Positions 8,833-18,738 are shown, counted from the first letter of the stretch. The stretch: DNA of 42,037 bases from a bacterium (GCA_003251635.1 QKEW01000009.1:1-42037); one strand, 5' to 3'. Program-made: numbers and translations. Notes: generated by a model not told the origin, from the sequence alone.

Positions 8833-9464
8833 ACATTTTCAACCAGTCCTTCACTGGGATTATTTTTTTGAGGCTTCCAAAGATTAATCTTCCAAAAAAT
8901 TGCAACCATTCGCAAAAAAAAGGCCCCAGTAATTAAAACATTACTCCAGAGAAAATTATCCATAACGGGGATAGCTAGAAAATAAACAACTCCCAATAAA
9001 ATTGCCACTGATGCATAAAAATCGCGATACATGATCTGAGGAATTTCACGCAAAACCAGATCTCGCAAAACTCCCCCGCCAACAGCAGTTAATGTTGCGC
9101 AAAAAACAACAGCAAAAAATCCGAGATTCGCATTGGCAGCTGCAGAGGCCCCAATAAAGGCAAATGTTGCCAGGCCAACTGCATCAGCTACTAAAAAGAA
9201 TTTTTGCACACGATGAAATTTACGAAAAATTCCAATAGTTAGCAACATTCCAAATGCAATCACCCAAATATAATTGGAATCAAAAAAATAAAAAGGGATA
9301 TTGCCCAAAATCAATTCCCTGATCGTTCCTCCGCCAACTGCGGTCAGAAAAGCAGCCAAAAAAATTCCAAACAAATCAAAATCTTTTTTCAGTGCAAAAT
9401 AACTGCCATAAACCGCAAAAGCGAACGTCCCGATCAAATCTAAAACATAAATTTCCGTTTGCAT
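8829..9464 (-). CDS. UPF0126/TRIC-type trimeric cation channel family membrane protein
   Basis: Two internal repeats with FLTAVGGGTIRELILG and TLTAVGGGVLRDLVL; seven-TM pattern. Confidence 0.88.
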   Translation of the reverse strand: MQTEIYVLDLIGTFAFAVYGSYFALKKDFDLFGIFLAAFLTAVGGGTIRELILGNIPFYFFDSNYIWVIAFGMLLTIGIFRKFHRVQKFFLVADAVGLATFAFIGASAAANANLGFFAVVFCATLTAVGGGVLRDLVLREIPQIMYRDFYASVAILLGVVYFLAIPVMDNFLWSNVLITGAFFLRMVAIFWKINLWKPQKNNPSEGLVENV

Positions 9465-9580
9465 ATTTTTTGATTATTTTATTTATAAAAAATTCTCAAC
9501 CATCCAATGGCGAGAATTGCTTTTTTAAATTTTCATTTTTTTTCATTTTAACATCCCTAAAAGATTTCAACAATAATGAA

Positions 9581-9609
9581 GGGCCTTGGCGGAATTTCCA
9601 CCAAGGCCC
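9581..9609 (-). terminator. Strong hairpin, likely terminator for the 9638-10820 minus-strand genes
   Basis: GGGCCTTGG-C-GGAA-T-TTCC-A-CCAAGGCCC stem-loop just 3' of CDS 9638-10039; T run weak. Confidence 0.5.
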
Positions 9610-9637
9610 ATTATGAATCATCTATCAAGCAAGAAAA

Positions 9638-10039
9638 CTAGGGAATGCCCCTGATTTCCCCAAGGGACTGTTCTAGGAAATTTATCTCGGCCTCAACACA
9701 CCCGACCGATAACTGGTTGAAAAGTCCCCAAAACAACAAAGGGACCCAAAGGAACATTCCGATAAGCCACACCTCCCCATCACCAGTCTTATTGTAAACA
9801 TATAGGGCCAGCAAAAGCGAAAGCGCGAATACTAGCACTATCCCCTTTCCTGTCTGTTTATGACTTTTGATTTTTTGCAGAAGGAAAAGAATATACCTTC
9901 TGGTATTTTCCTCCCATTCCTGCAAGACCAAAATAGCCTCACCAGAAAAATTATTTTTTCTTGGTTCCCCTTTTTTCATTTTTTTCTCCCTTTTTTTCAA
10001 TCTCTTTTGTCTATTTATCCTTCTTGATCTTTTAGACAT
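9638..10039 (-). CDS. Small two-TM protein with basic N-terminus, unknown
   Basis: ATG at 10039 preceded by GAAGGGGGAGAC (strong SD); MSKRSRRINRQKRLKKREKKMKKGEPRKNN then two hydrophobic segments. Confidence 0.65.
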   Translation of the reverse strand: MSKRSRRINRQKRLKKREKKMKKGEPRKNNFSGEAILVLQEWEENTRRYILFLLQKIKSHKQTGKGIVLVFALSLLLALYVYNKTGDGEVWLIGMFLWVPLLFWGLFNQLSVGCVEAEINFLEQSLGEIRGIP

Positions 10040-10050
10040 GTCTCCCCCTT

Positions 10051-10359
10051 CTAAAATGCTTGTTGAACAATTTCCCATCCAGCCGCTGTCATTGCCCAAC
10101 AAAAATTAACCCAATCAGAAAACTCGACCGGGACATCTTCAGAATTAAAAACTCGCCTCTGTGTATCCCATGTTATGTTTTTTAAATCAAATATTTGCCG
10201 TACATCAGAAAGACTGCAACCGGATATTTCTCCGGCTAAAACATACCCCCCGATGCACTTCAAAATTCCTAAAAAATTTATTTGGGGCGAATTAACAACC
10301 CTTTTGAAAGAAATATAAGGGTCATGTATACTAGGCCTAATTTGAACATGTTGTATCAT
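10051..10359 (-). CDS. Hypothetical protein
   Basis: ORF overlaps the upstream ORF stop by 4 bp (translational coupling). Confidence 0.6.
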   Translation of the reverse strand: MIQHVQIRPSIHDPYISFKRVVNSPQINFLGILKCIGGYVLAGEISGCSLSDVRQIFDLKNITWDTQRRVFNSEDVPVEFSDWVNFCWAMTAAGWEIVQQAF

Positions 10360-10820
10360 AACTTCTCCGCGCCGATTGAATTCAAATAATTTTCCACATG
10401 TTTTTCAATAATCGGAAAGACCACTATTCCAACTGTGTCCTCCGGATCACCCTCAAGGGAAATATCAATCAATTTAATTTCAGGTCTTTTTTTATCATAA
10501 AAAAAGGTGTTCAATATCCTCAAGCGAATTTGACCATCCACTTCGATGTAAAAATAATCAAAACCATCCAAACAATGTTGGTTCGAAAGCAACTCAGAAA
10601 AACCATGTTTTGTGTTCGGATAAAAATTGTTAATTTCGGTCAGGCAATCTTCTAGAAGTTTTGACAGCTCAGGCGACAAAAAATTTGTTTTGTCGCAAAT
10701 CAACGCCCTTCCCAAAATTGCCACCTTGAAAAGACTAATCATTTCCAAAACAGCCATCCAAAAAGAAAAAATTCTGCCTACAAAACCCAAACCTAAAGAT
10801 TCACAATAGAACATCGTCAC
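10356..10820 (-). CDS. Hypothetical protein
   Basis: ORF with purine-rich GAGGAAAGGGGCGG upstream; start may be GTG 10820 or ATG 10814. Confidence 0.6.
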   Translation of the reverse strand: MTMFYCESLGLGFVGRIFSFWMAVLEMISLFKVAILGRALICDKTNFLSPELSKLLEDCLTEINNFYPNTKHGFSELLSNQHCLDGFDYFYIEVDGQIRLRILNTFFYDKKRPEIKLIDISLEGDPEDTVGIVVFPIIEKHVENYLNSIGAEKL

Positions 10821-10944
10821 CGCCCCTTTCCTCGAAAAAGTTGAATTAAATGAAAAATTAGCCCATCTTTTTATGTAAACTTATTGTTAAGGTTCTATTC
10901 AGACCCAGTCCCCAACCATAACACTTTTTGAAAGATTTGTAAAG

Positions 10945-10990
10945 AGAAATAAAAATGCCCGAGGGAAGCAAATGATACTTCTCCTCGGGC
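10945..10990 (-). terminator. Rho-independent terminator
   Basis: Minus strand GCCCGAGG-AGAAG...CTTC-CCTCGGGC-ATTTTTATTTC: 8-bp GC stem plus inner pairs and T run. Confidence 0.75.
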
Positions 10991-11322
10991 GGTCCTCTGG
11001 CTGGTTAATAATTCGAGCCTTTTACATGAACAGGGATGTTTCCCTGATAATTGAGAGATTGCCAGAAAAAAATCTCTCTGCTCGTTGGAGGCTTTGCCTC
11101 CAAAAAACAACCGCACCAACATCAGCCTAGACCATTACGCTTACGCTAGCATCTTTTTTGGGATTTAAAAACCCCAGACCCTGGCATTATCCTAGGGAAT
11201 ACCTTATGCGTCACGCCTGACTCAACCGAGATAATTCAAAACTCGTAACTTGTCTTTCCCCAATAAATCCAAGATATACGAGCTTATATTAACTCAATCT
11301 TTTAATGGTACTAGACTTCAAT
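10945..11322 (-). ncRNA. Candidate structured noncoding RNA (~375 nt), family unknown
   Basis: Noncoding gap with own promoter (11329-11356) and terminator (10945-10990), several hairpins (GGAGGCAAAGCCTCC; CAGGGAAACATCCCTG; GAGAGATT...AATCTCTC; TGGGGTTTTTAAATCCCA). Confidence 0.5.
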
Positions 11323-11328
11323 ATAACC

Positions 11329-11356
11329 AGCCTAGCATTATTTCCATCTTTGTCAA
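11329..11356 (-). promoter_or_regulatory. Promoter TTGACA-N16-TAGGCT with TGC extended -10
   Basis: Minus-strand TTGACAAAGATGGAAATAATGCTAGGCT. Confidence 0.55.
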
Positions 11357-11379
11357 CAATCACCCAATAGTATACCAAT

Positions 11380-11408
11380 TTGGCTCGTGGCTCATTTTTT
11401 GCTATAAT
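11380..11408 (+). promoter_or_regulatory. Promoter TTGGCT-N17-TATAAT with TGC extended -10, for the 11446 gene group
   Basis: TTGGCTCGTGGCTCATTTTTTGCTATAAT, 37 nt before ATG 11446. Confidence 0.7.
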
Positions 11409-11445
11409 TTGAGGACAAAAAGTTGATTTTTAGACCCAATCCGCC

Positions 11446-12138
11446 ATGAACTCCCAAGTCCAACCCAAAATTTTTATCGCCATCCCCGCCTTCAATGAAG
11501 GAAAGATTATTGGGAAGGTTGTCAAAGAAATTCAAAAGGCCGGCTATGAAAATATCGTCATTGTTGATGACGGCAGTAACGACAAAACTCAACAAAAAGC
11601 CAAAGAAGCTGGTGCAATCGCCCTAAAACATAAAATCAATCGAGGCAAAGGCGCTGCTACCAAAACTTCCATCGAAGCTGCTAAACTTCTTGGTGCTGAC
11701 ATTATCGTCACAATGGACGGTGACGGACAACATGATCCGACTGACATTGAAAAACTTATCAATCCAATAATCAAAGAAGGAATTGATGTAGTTCTGGGTT
11801 CACGTTTGCAAAATCCTCAAGGAATGCCTTGGTATAAAATTATTCACAACAAAATTGGCAATTTTATCACTTGGTGGCTCTACGGTCTTTTAGTAACTGA
11901 TAGCCAATCGGGAATGCGTGCCTATTCCATTGAAGCCGCGGAAAAAATAAACACTCGTGCCGATCGTTATGAATATGACAGCGAAGTCATCCGAGAAATT
12001 TATATTTACAAATTGAAATATCAAGAAGTCCCCATCCAAGTTCGCTATACCGAATATTCCATGGGAAAAGCCCACAAGCAATCCTTTATCAATGGAATCA
12101 AAACTGTCTATCGCATGATTTGGAATATGATTTCCTAA
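11446..12138 (+). CDS. Glycosyltransferase family 2 (polyprenyl-phosphate sugar synthase-like)
   Basis: IFIAIPAFNEGKIIGKVV, IVIVDDGSNDKTQQ, DIIVTMDGDGQHDPTDIEKL, DSQSGMRAYS. Confidence 0.93.
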   Translation: MNSQVQPKIFIAIPAFNEGKIIGKVVKEIQKAGYENIVIVDDGSNDKTQQKAKEAGAIALKHKINRGKGAATKTSIEAAKLLGADIIVTMDGDGQHDPTDIEKLINPIIKEGIDVVLGSRLQNPQGMPWYKIIHNKIGNFITWWLYGLLVTDSQSGMRAYSIEAAEKINTRADRYEYDSEVIREIYIYKLKYQEVPIQVRYTEYSMGKAHKQSFINGIKTVYRMIWNMIS

Positions 12139-12169
12139 AAAATTTAAAAACATTAATCTAAAAAAAATT

Positions 12170-12520
12170 ATGGAATTGCATCTCTATCAAATTGTAGTTG
12201 CCGCTATCGCCACAATAATGATCTATCAAGGCTTGGCAAATTTCATCAAAGGCAAACAAAGTCAAACTCTACTTAAGCTTTTTACGCGTATTTTAGTTTG
12301 GGGCAGCATGGCAACCATCGCCGTCTTTCCCAAAATTACTAACGTTATTGCCAAAACCATCGGAATTGAAGGCAATATAAACGCGGTAATTTTGACTGGC
12401 TTTATTTTGATTTTTTTAATGATTTTCAAACTGCTTAGCGCCATCGAAAGATTGGAACAACAAATCACTGAGGTAACCCGCGAAAAAGCTCTGGAAAATT
12501 TGGAAAATGAAACAAAATGA
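12170..12520 (+). CDS. DUF2304 family membrane protein
   Basis: Small 3-TM protein with C-terminal RLEQQITEVTREKALENLE helix, directly after a GT2 gene (typical pairing). Confidence 0.75.
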   Translation: MELHLYQIVVAAIATIMIYQGLANFIKGKQSQTLLKLFTRILVWGSMATIAVFPKITNVIAKTIGIEGNINAVILTGFILIFLMIFKLLSAIERLEQQITEVTREKALENLENETK

Positions 12521-13665
12521 AAATTTTAATTTTTTCACCCTATTACCCGCCGCACACCGGCGGCCTGGAATCGCACGCTGCCGAATTCAATAACCACCTA
12601 TCAAATTTCACAGAAAAAATTTGGGTTTTTACTCCCCAATTACCGCAAAATACTCCAGAAAATGAAATCATTAACCCAAACATAGAAATTATTCGCTTTC
12701 CCGCTTTCGAAATCATACCCAATTACCCAATTCCCAAGTTCTGGAAAATTAAATTTTGGAAATTGTTGGTAAAAATTTTTCATCAAAATCCGGATATTAT
12801 AGTTTCTCGTACTAGATTTTTTCTTACCTCTTTATTGGCACTTCTCTATGTTAAAATTAAAAAGAAAAAATTAATTCATATTGAACATGGCAGTGATTAT
12901 GTTCAGCTCTCCAGTCAATTCAAAACCAATATTGCTAAAATATATGATTGGACTTTTGGACTATTGGTATTTAGATTTTCCAATCAAAACATTGCTATTT
13001 CTCAAGCTGTCAAAAAATTTATCTTAAAATTTGATCAGCGCTCCATGCCCGTAATCTATCGGGGATTAGAAACTAAAGAAATTGACAAGATCAATAAATA
13101 TCCCGAGATAGATAAACAATATCCCAATAAAACAATTTTGGTTTTTGTTGGTCGTCTATACAAATGGAAGGGCGTGGAAAATTCAATCTTAGCAGTAAAA
13201 TCTTTACCAAAAGAACTCAAAGAAAAAATTGTGTTTTTAATAATCGGTGACGGAGAAGATTTCTTCCGTCTTCAAAAATTGACCGAGTCAGAAAATTGCA
13301 TAAAAATGTTAGGCAACCTGCCACGTGAAAAAGTTTGGTCAATTCTAAAATCTTCCGATATTTATCTCCATTCAGCCAATCCAGGCGGCGGACTCTCCAC
13401 TTCTCTGCTGGAAGCAATGTATTGTCGCTGCGCCGTCATCGCCACCCCCAATGAAGGAGCTGATGAGGTTATCGAAAATCAAAAAAACGGACTGCTAATT
13501 AAAAAATCTGAGCCACAGCTAATCTCCCAAAAAATTCAAGAATTACTGGCAATGAATTCCCTTGAATCCTATCAAACCGAGGCTCAGCAAACCGTAGAAA
13601 ATAAATTTAAATGGGAAAGCAGCATAAAACAATATGAAAAAATATTTAAAAATGTCTTACAGTAA
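12517..13665 (+). CDS. Glycosyltransferase family 4
   Basis: MKILIFSPYYPPHTGGLESHAAEF, LVFVGRLYKWKGVENSI, GGGLSTSLLEAMYCRCAVIATPNEGADEVI. Confidence 0.92.
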   Translation: MKILIFSPYYPPHTGGLESHAAEFNNHLSNFTEKIWVFTPQLPQNTPENEIINPNIEIIRFPAFEIIPNYPIPKFWKIKFWKLLVKIFHQNPDIIVSRTRFFLTSLLALLYVKIKKKKLIHIEHGSDYVQLSSQFKTNIAKIYDWTFGLLVFRFSNQNIAISQAVKKFILKFDQRSMPVIYRGLETKEIDKINKYPEIDKQYPNKTILVFVGRLYKWKGVENSILAVKSLPKELKEKIVFLIIGDGEDFFRLQKLTESENCIKMLGNLPREKVWSILKSSDIYLHSANPGGGLSTSLLEAMYCRCAVIATPNEGADEVIENQKNGLLIKKSEPQLISQKIQELLAMNSLESYQTEAQQTVENKFKWESSIKQYEKIFKNVLQ

Positions 13666-15712
13666 AAAAACCTTGGAAGCTCTACTTATTGCAATTTATA
13701 TATTGGGCTTTTATTTAAACATAAACCTTCTGGTTTGGGCTTTGGGTTTATATTTGCTTTTCTGGTTTTTTCCCAAAACAATTTTATCTCTTTTTAATTT
13801 TGAACTCTCAGATTTAATCGAGAAAATATTTTTTAATTTAACTTTATATTTCTTTTTCCTAACACCAACACTCTTTTTTCTGAACAAATTTTTTTCTGTA
13901 CCGCTGTCATGGGAAACTATTTCTCTTATCCTATTAATGCCAACAGTTTTTTATTTTTTCAAGCCCAGCAAGAACAAAAGCAACTTCAACCGAATTTCTC
14001 AAAAAGGGATTCTAAAATACATCCTTGGATATCGCTTACTGATTATGGGAACTTTTTTGTTTCTTCTGACTCATTGGGTAAATTTCCATTTCTACAAATT
14101 TATTCCTGAATGGGATGGTTATTCGGACTTGATTAAAATTGATGAAATAGTCGATAGTGGAATAATTCAAAACACTTATCGCGGATTTTTTGCAACTTCA
14201 GTGGCAATTTGGGAAATTTTTACTAAAATAAATTCCTACCAAATTTTTTCTTTTTGGCTTATTATTTTTCAAGCTACCCTCATCTTTTCAATTTGGAAAT
14301 TTATTCAAATTTATTCATTAAAAAACAAATTTCTTCAATTGCTGCCATTTTTTGGCGCACTCTCAATTCCGGTTTTAAATATGGAAATTGACATGGTTCG
14401 ACCACAGAATATTCTGATTATTTTTTTTCCGATTTATATCTATTTTCTTTTTCAAGCCTTGAGAAATAATTCAACTTATTATTGGATTCTCTCCTCTCTA
14501 ATCGCTTTTTTTGGATTAAATTATCATGAATTTTTTACTTTCATCTTCGTCTTTCAAGTAATTTGGATCTCGTTTAATTTCTTCAAAAAACTGTCCCCAC
14601 ATTTAATCGACAAAAAAACACGACCAATTTTTGTTTTTTCTCTGTTTTCCATTTTGTTGGTTGGATTGGATTTGTTCAGCAGAGTTCCTCAACTTAAAAT
14701 AATAACTGGCGTTGGACAATCAATAATCAGGGGACTGCTTAATGTTTCCCAATGGCGTTGGTGGTTTTTAGGAAGTTACAATAACGATGGCGTCGATCTT
14801 CAAATGGGCTGGCCGGGTTTTGTCGGAGCTCTGAAATACTACAGTTACTATCTCGCACCGTTTTGTTTTTTAATTTTCATCTTGCTGATTTTCTTGCTTA
14901 TCCGAAAAAGAAATTTATTTAAAACTAATTTATTGTTAAAAATATCCATTCCTTTCTTGGTAACTTTTTTTCTGTTTGCTGAAATTTTTCCACGCCTCAA
15001 CTACCTCTATCTGCCGGAAAGATTTTATCTCTTAATTGATTTAATCTTGATCTTGGTGCTAATCCCACTGCTAAATATTATTGAAAAAACATCCCTCAAG
15101 CGCAATCTTTTCTCTTTTTTCTTGATAGTATTTTTTATTTTTTCTTGGCTTGGCATTGGCGGATCCTTTTATGTTGCTAAAAATAAAGGTTCTCTCACCT
15201 CTGTTAATGAATATCAAGCGGCTCTTTGGATGAAAAATAATACTCCAAAAAATTCTGTCTTCATTTCTCAGACAGCCAACGGTCCAATGATCAAATATTT
15301 TGCCAAAAGAAACAATTTTACTCCCAATGAAGAATATTTTCTTTCTCCGCAAATAATCGATACTATCGGACAAATTAAATCGCTGGAAGACAAGCAATCT
15401 GTTATCTTGGAACATTTGCAAAAAAATGCCAAAGATTTTACCAAAGACAGAATAACCTTGGATGATTTGGTTTCGCAAATAACCAAAGGCAAGCAAGAAA
15501 TTGGTCGCTTAAATTCACAGATTAAACAGATAAATGAGGCCAACTCGACTCCTCGCTATGTACTTTTTTCTCAAGATAAATTCAATTCCATCTATACCCA
15601 AAGACAATGGTGGATGAAAGGCAATTTTTATGGCGCCAATTTGGAAAAGTTTAATCAAAACTACGAACTTGTGTATAATAAAAACGGCATTTTCATTTGG
15701 AAAATAAACTAA
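13634..15712 (+). CDS. Polytopic membrane protein, GT-C/ArnT-like glycosyltransferase candidate
   Basis: Many TMs, C-terminal extracytoplasmic domain beginning NEYQAALWMKNNTPKNSVFISQTANGPMIKYFAKR; start may be ATG 13652. Confidence 0.7.
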   Translation: MKKYLKMSYSKKTLEALLIAIYILGFYLNINLLVWALGLYLLFWFFPKTILSLFNFELSDLIEKIFFNLTLYFFFLTPTLFFLNKFFSVPLSWETISLILLMPTVFYFFKPSKNKSNFNRISQKGILKYILGYRLLIMGTFLFLLTHWVNFHFYKFIPEWDGYSDLIKIDEIVDSGIIQNTYRGFFATSVAIWEIFTKINSYQIFSFWLIIFQATLIFSIWKFIQIYSLKNKFLQLLPFFGALSIPVLNMEIDMVRPQNILIIFFPIYIYFLFQALRNNSTYYWILSSLIAFFGLNYHEFFTFIFVFQVIWISFNFFKKLSPHLIDKKTRPIFVFSLFSILLVGLDLFSRVPQLKIITGVGQSIIRGLLNVSQWRWWFLGSYNNDGVDLQMGWPGFVGALKYYSYYLAPFCFLIFILLIFLLIRKRNLFKTNLLLKISIPFLVTFFLFAEIFPRLNYLYLPERFYLLIDLILILVLIPLLNIIEKTSLKRNLFSFFLIVFFIFSWLGIGGSFYVAKNKGSLTSVNEYQAALWMKNNTPKNSVFISQTANGPMIKYFAKRNNFTPNEEYFLSPQIIDTIGQIKSLEDKQSVILEHLQKNAKDFTKDRITLDDLVSQITKGKQEIGRLNSQIKQINEANSTPRYVLFSQDKFNSIYTQRQWWMKGNFYGANLEKFNQNYELVYNKNGIFIWKIN

Positions 15713-15718
15713 AAAAAT

Positions 15719-17611
15719 ATGTGTGGAATAACCGGCAAAATATATTTTAAAAATGATTCTGTAACCGAGCAGGATATTTTAATGATGAATGAAAAAATCT
15801 TGCATCGAGGACCGGACGATGGCGGAGTCTATCTTTCACCCGACCAAAAAATTGGCTTGGGACATCGCCGTCTTTCCATCATCGACCTGTCCCCACTCGG
15901 TCATCAGCCGATGAGTTATTTGAATCGTTATCAAATAGTTTTTAATGGTGAAATCTACAACTTTCAGGAAAAACGAGCGATGCTTGAAAAAGAAGGCTAC
16001 ACATTCAAGTCGCACTCAGACACTGAAGTAATTTTGGCTCTCTATGACAAGTTCGGCAAAAAATGTTTGGAGCATCTGCGCGGAATGTTTGCCTTTGCCA
16101 TCTATGATGAAAAAGAAAAAACTCTTTTTTGCGCGCGCGACCGAGTCGGCAAAAAACCGTTCAAATATTATCTGGATGAAAAAGTCTTTCTGTTTGCTTC
16201 CGAACTTAAAGCAATCTTGACTCAAAAAGACGACTATCAAAAAGAAGTTGATTACGTTGCTATTCATCATTACCTGACCTTACAATATTGTCCGGCGCCC
16301 TTGACCGGTTTTAAAAATATTCAAAAACTTGAGCCAGCCCATTATCTTTTTCTGGATTTGAAAACCCAAAAAATTGAAAAGCAAAGATATTGGCATTTGA
16401 ATTATTCCAAGAAACTTAATCTTTCCAAAACTCAGTGGAAGAAAAAAATAATGGAAAAGTTGGATGAATCCGTTAAATTGCGGATGATTTCCGATGTTCC
16501 CCTGGGCGCTTTCCTTTCCGGCGGCATTGATTCCAGCGCTATCGTGGCCTTGATGAGTCAACACAGCTCAAAACCAATCAAAACTTTTTCCATCGGTTTT
16601 GCCGAAGAAAAATACAACGAACTCAAATACGCGAAAATTGTGGCGGAAAAATTCAAAACCAATCACCGAGAGTTTATCGTTAAACCGGACGCCATCGCAA
16701 TGCTGCCAATGCTAGTTAGACAATACGAAGAACCGTTTGCTGACTCTAGCTCCCTTCCAACCTACTACGTTAGTAAAATGACCAAAGAATTTGTCACTGT
16801 AGCACTTAATGGCGATGGCGGCGATGAAAATTTTGGAGGATACGGACGTTATAGTGTTCAAAAATTTGGAATGCTCTATGATAAGTTTATTTTTTTTCAC
16901 AAACAACTGATATTGCCCCTGACTAAATTTCTGGCCAAAAACATTAAAAATACTTTTTTTGATCGAACTTATCTTTTCGCCAGAACATTGGATGAAAAAT
17001 ATAACTATCGTTATTTGAATTATATCCGTTATTTTTCCAATGAAATGAAAGCCGAGCTTTATACTGATAATTTTAAACAAAAAACTTCTCAAATAAATTC
17101 CTCTAAAATTGTGGCGGAGAAATTCCACGAAGCCGGAACTGCTGACAAGATGGATCAATGCTTGTTTGCCGATTTTTCCACCTATCTGCCGGACGATCTG
17201 TTGGTCAAAGTCGACATTGACACCATGGCCGTATCATTGGAAGGTCGCTCACCTTTTCTCGATCACGAGCTTTTGGAATTAACCGCTCAAATTCCTTTCA
17301 AGTTGAAATTGAAAGGTCTGAACAATAAGAAATATATTCTCAAAGAGGCTTTGCGAGGATTGGTGCCGGACGAAGTAATGTTTCGACCGAAAATGGGTTT
17401 TGGCATTCCGATCGACATCTGGTTTCGAGGTGAATTAAAAGATTATGCCTACAAGACCTTGCTGTCAGAAAAAGCTCTCGCTCGCAATCTTTTCAAAAAA
17501 GAAGCGATTGAAAAATTGCTGGATGAACACAACAAAACTCAAATCTCCCACGCTTACCGCATCTGGGCCCTCATCACCCTGGAACTTTGGTTTCAGGAAT
17601 ATTTTGACTAA
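15719..17611 (+). CDS. asnB: Asparagine synthase (glutamine-hydrolysing) family protein
   Basis: MCGITGKIYF with Cys2 nucleophile, HRGPDDGG, VFNGEIYNF, SGGIDSSAIVALMS PP-loop. Confidence 0.95.
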   Translation: MCGITGKIYFKNDSVTEQDILMMNEKILHRGPDDGGVYLSPDQKIGLGHRRLSIIDLSPLGHQPMSYLNRYQIVFNGEIYNFQEKRAMLEKEGYTFKSHSDTEVILALYDKFGKKCLEHLRGMFAFAIYDEKEKTLFCARDRVGKKPFKYYLDEKVFLFASELKAILTQKDDYQKEVDYVAIHHYLTLQYCPAPLTGFKNIQKLEPAHYLFLDLKTQKIEKQRYWHLNYSKKLNLSKTQWKKKIMEKLDESVKLRMISDVPLGAFLSGGIDSSAIVALMSQHSSKPIKTFSIGFAEEKYNELKYAKIVAEKFKTNHREFIVKPDAIAMLPMLVRQYEEPFADSSSLPTYYVSKMTKEFVTVALNGDGGDENFGGYGRYSVQKFGMLYDKFIFFHKQLILPLTKFLAKNIKNTFFDRTYLFARTLDEKYNYRYLNYIRYFSNEMKAELYTDNFKQKTSQINSSKIVAEKFHEAGTADKMDQCLFADFSTYLPDDLLVKVDIDTMAVSLEGRSPFLDHELLELTAQIPFKLKLKGLNNKKYILKEALRGLVPDEVMFRPKMGFGIPIDIWFRGELKDYAYKTLLSEKALARNLFKKEAIEKLLDEHNKTQISHAYRIWALITLELWFQEYFD

Positions 17612-18717
17612 TGAATTATATGAAAAAGAAAAAAATCCTTCATCTAATCTCCGGGCTCGAAATTGGTGGAACGGAAACACAACTTTTGCGAATTTTGCCA
17701 GAAATGCAAAAATACCACGAAAACTTTGTTTGTTGCGTCAGGGGTCATGGTCCGATTGGCATTGAATTGGAAAAAAATAATGTTCCTGTTTACTATCTGA
17801 ACTTTCAGGGTTTTTTTGATTTGCTTGTCATAAAAAGATTTTACACTGTAATAAAGAAAATCAAACCGGACGTTTTGACAACCTATTTGATCCACGCTGA
17901 CCTCTATGGAAGATTCTTTGGCAAACTTTTTGGAATCAAAAAAATAATATCATCCAAACGAGGATCTCTTTTGCAATGGGAGTGGCTTTCATCCTTTGAT
18001 CGCCTAACCAAGTTTATGGTTGATCATTACTTGGTTCAAACTGAAACTGCTAAAAGAACCTGGATGAAAAAATTGAAACTTTCAGAAAGCAGATTCACCA
18101 TAATGCCAAATGGCATTGATATAAAAAAATTTAAGCCTTCTGTCGATAGAGACGACAAGAGAAAATCATTAAACATAGCTACGGATTCAATTGTAATTTC
18201 TTGTGTTGCCAGGTTAAGAATTGGCAAAGGGCACGACATATTACTAGAAGCTTTTGAAAAAGTTTTTAAGAATTATTCAAAAACCGACCTGTTGTTAATC
18301 GGAGATGGAGAAAAAGAAAAAGAATTAAAAATACAAATAAAAAATTATACCTCCAAAAACAATATTCACTTCTTGGGAAATCGTCAAGATGTTCCCGATT
18401 TGCTCGCCATTTCAGATGTTTTTATTTTGCCGACAGAAGGAGAAGGAATGAGTAATGCGATTATTGAAGCGATGATTGTCGGTGTTTCGGTTATAACTAC
18501 AGAAATTCCCGAAAATAAAGATTTAATTGAAGATAAAAAAAATGGAATATTGTTTCCAGTAAACAATTCCGATTCTCTCTCAGAAAAAATACAACATTTA
18601 ATAAATGATCCCGGTTTGAGAAATATTTTAGCCACAAACGCTCAAGAAGAAGCTAATGAAAGATTTGATTACGAAAAAGTAACAAAGAAATTAGCTGAAT
18701 TTTATTCTAAAATATAA
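17611..18717 (+). CDS. Glycosyltransferase family 4
   Basis: KILHLISGLEIGGTETQLLRILPEM, VARLRIGKGHDILLEAF, VFILPTEGEGMSNAIIEAMIVGVSVITT. Confidence 0.93.
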   Translation: MNYMKKKKILHLISGLEIGGTETQLLRILPEMQKYHENFVCCVRGHGPIGIELEKNNVPVYYLNFQGFFDLLVIKRFYTVIKKIKPDVLTTYLIHADLYGRFFGKLFGIKKIISSKRGSLLQWEWLSSFDRLTKFMVDHYLVQTETAKRTWMKKLKLSESRFTIMPNGIDIKKFKPSVDRDDKRKSLNIATDSIVISCVARLRIGKGHDILLEAFEKVFKNYSKTDLLLIGDGEKEKELKIQIKNYTSKNNIHFLGNRQDVPDLLAISDVFILPTEGEGMSNAIIEAMIVGVSVITTEIPENKDLIEDKKNGILFPVNNSDSLSEKIQHLINDPGLRNILATNAQEEANERFDYEKVTKKLAEFYSKI

Positions 18718-18738
18718 AATACTAATTTAACGATCAAA

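Noticed and set aside
11060-11110. GGAGGCAAAGCCTCC resembling part of a c-di-GMP-I (GEMM) riboswitch
   Set aside because: It is a simple palindromic hairpin; other GEMM conserved blocks are missing.
10895-11122. 75-aa minus-strand ORF MLVRLFFGGKASNEQ...
   Set aside because: Crosses the terminator hairpin and several stem-loops; no SD; better explained as noncoding RNA.
11185-11215. GGATAATGCCAG string resembling a TPP riboswitch segment
   Set aside because: The CTGAGA/ACCTGA context and arm order are absent, and no thiamin gene is adjacent.
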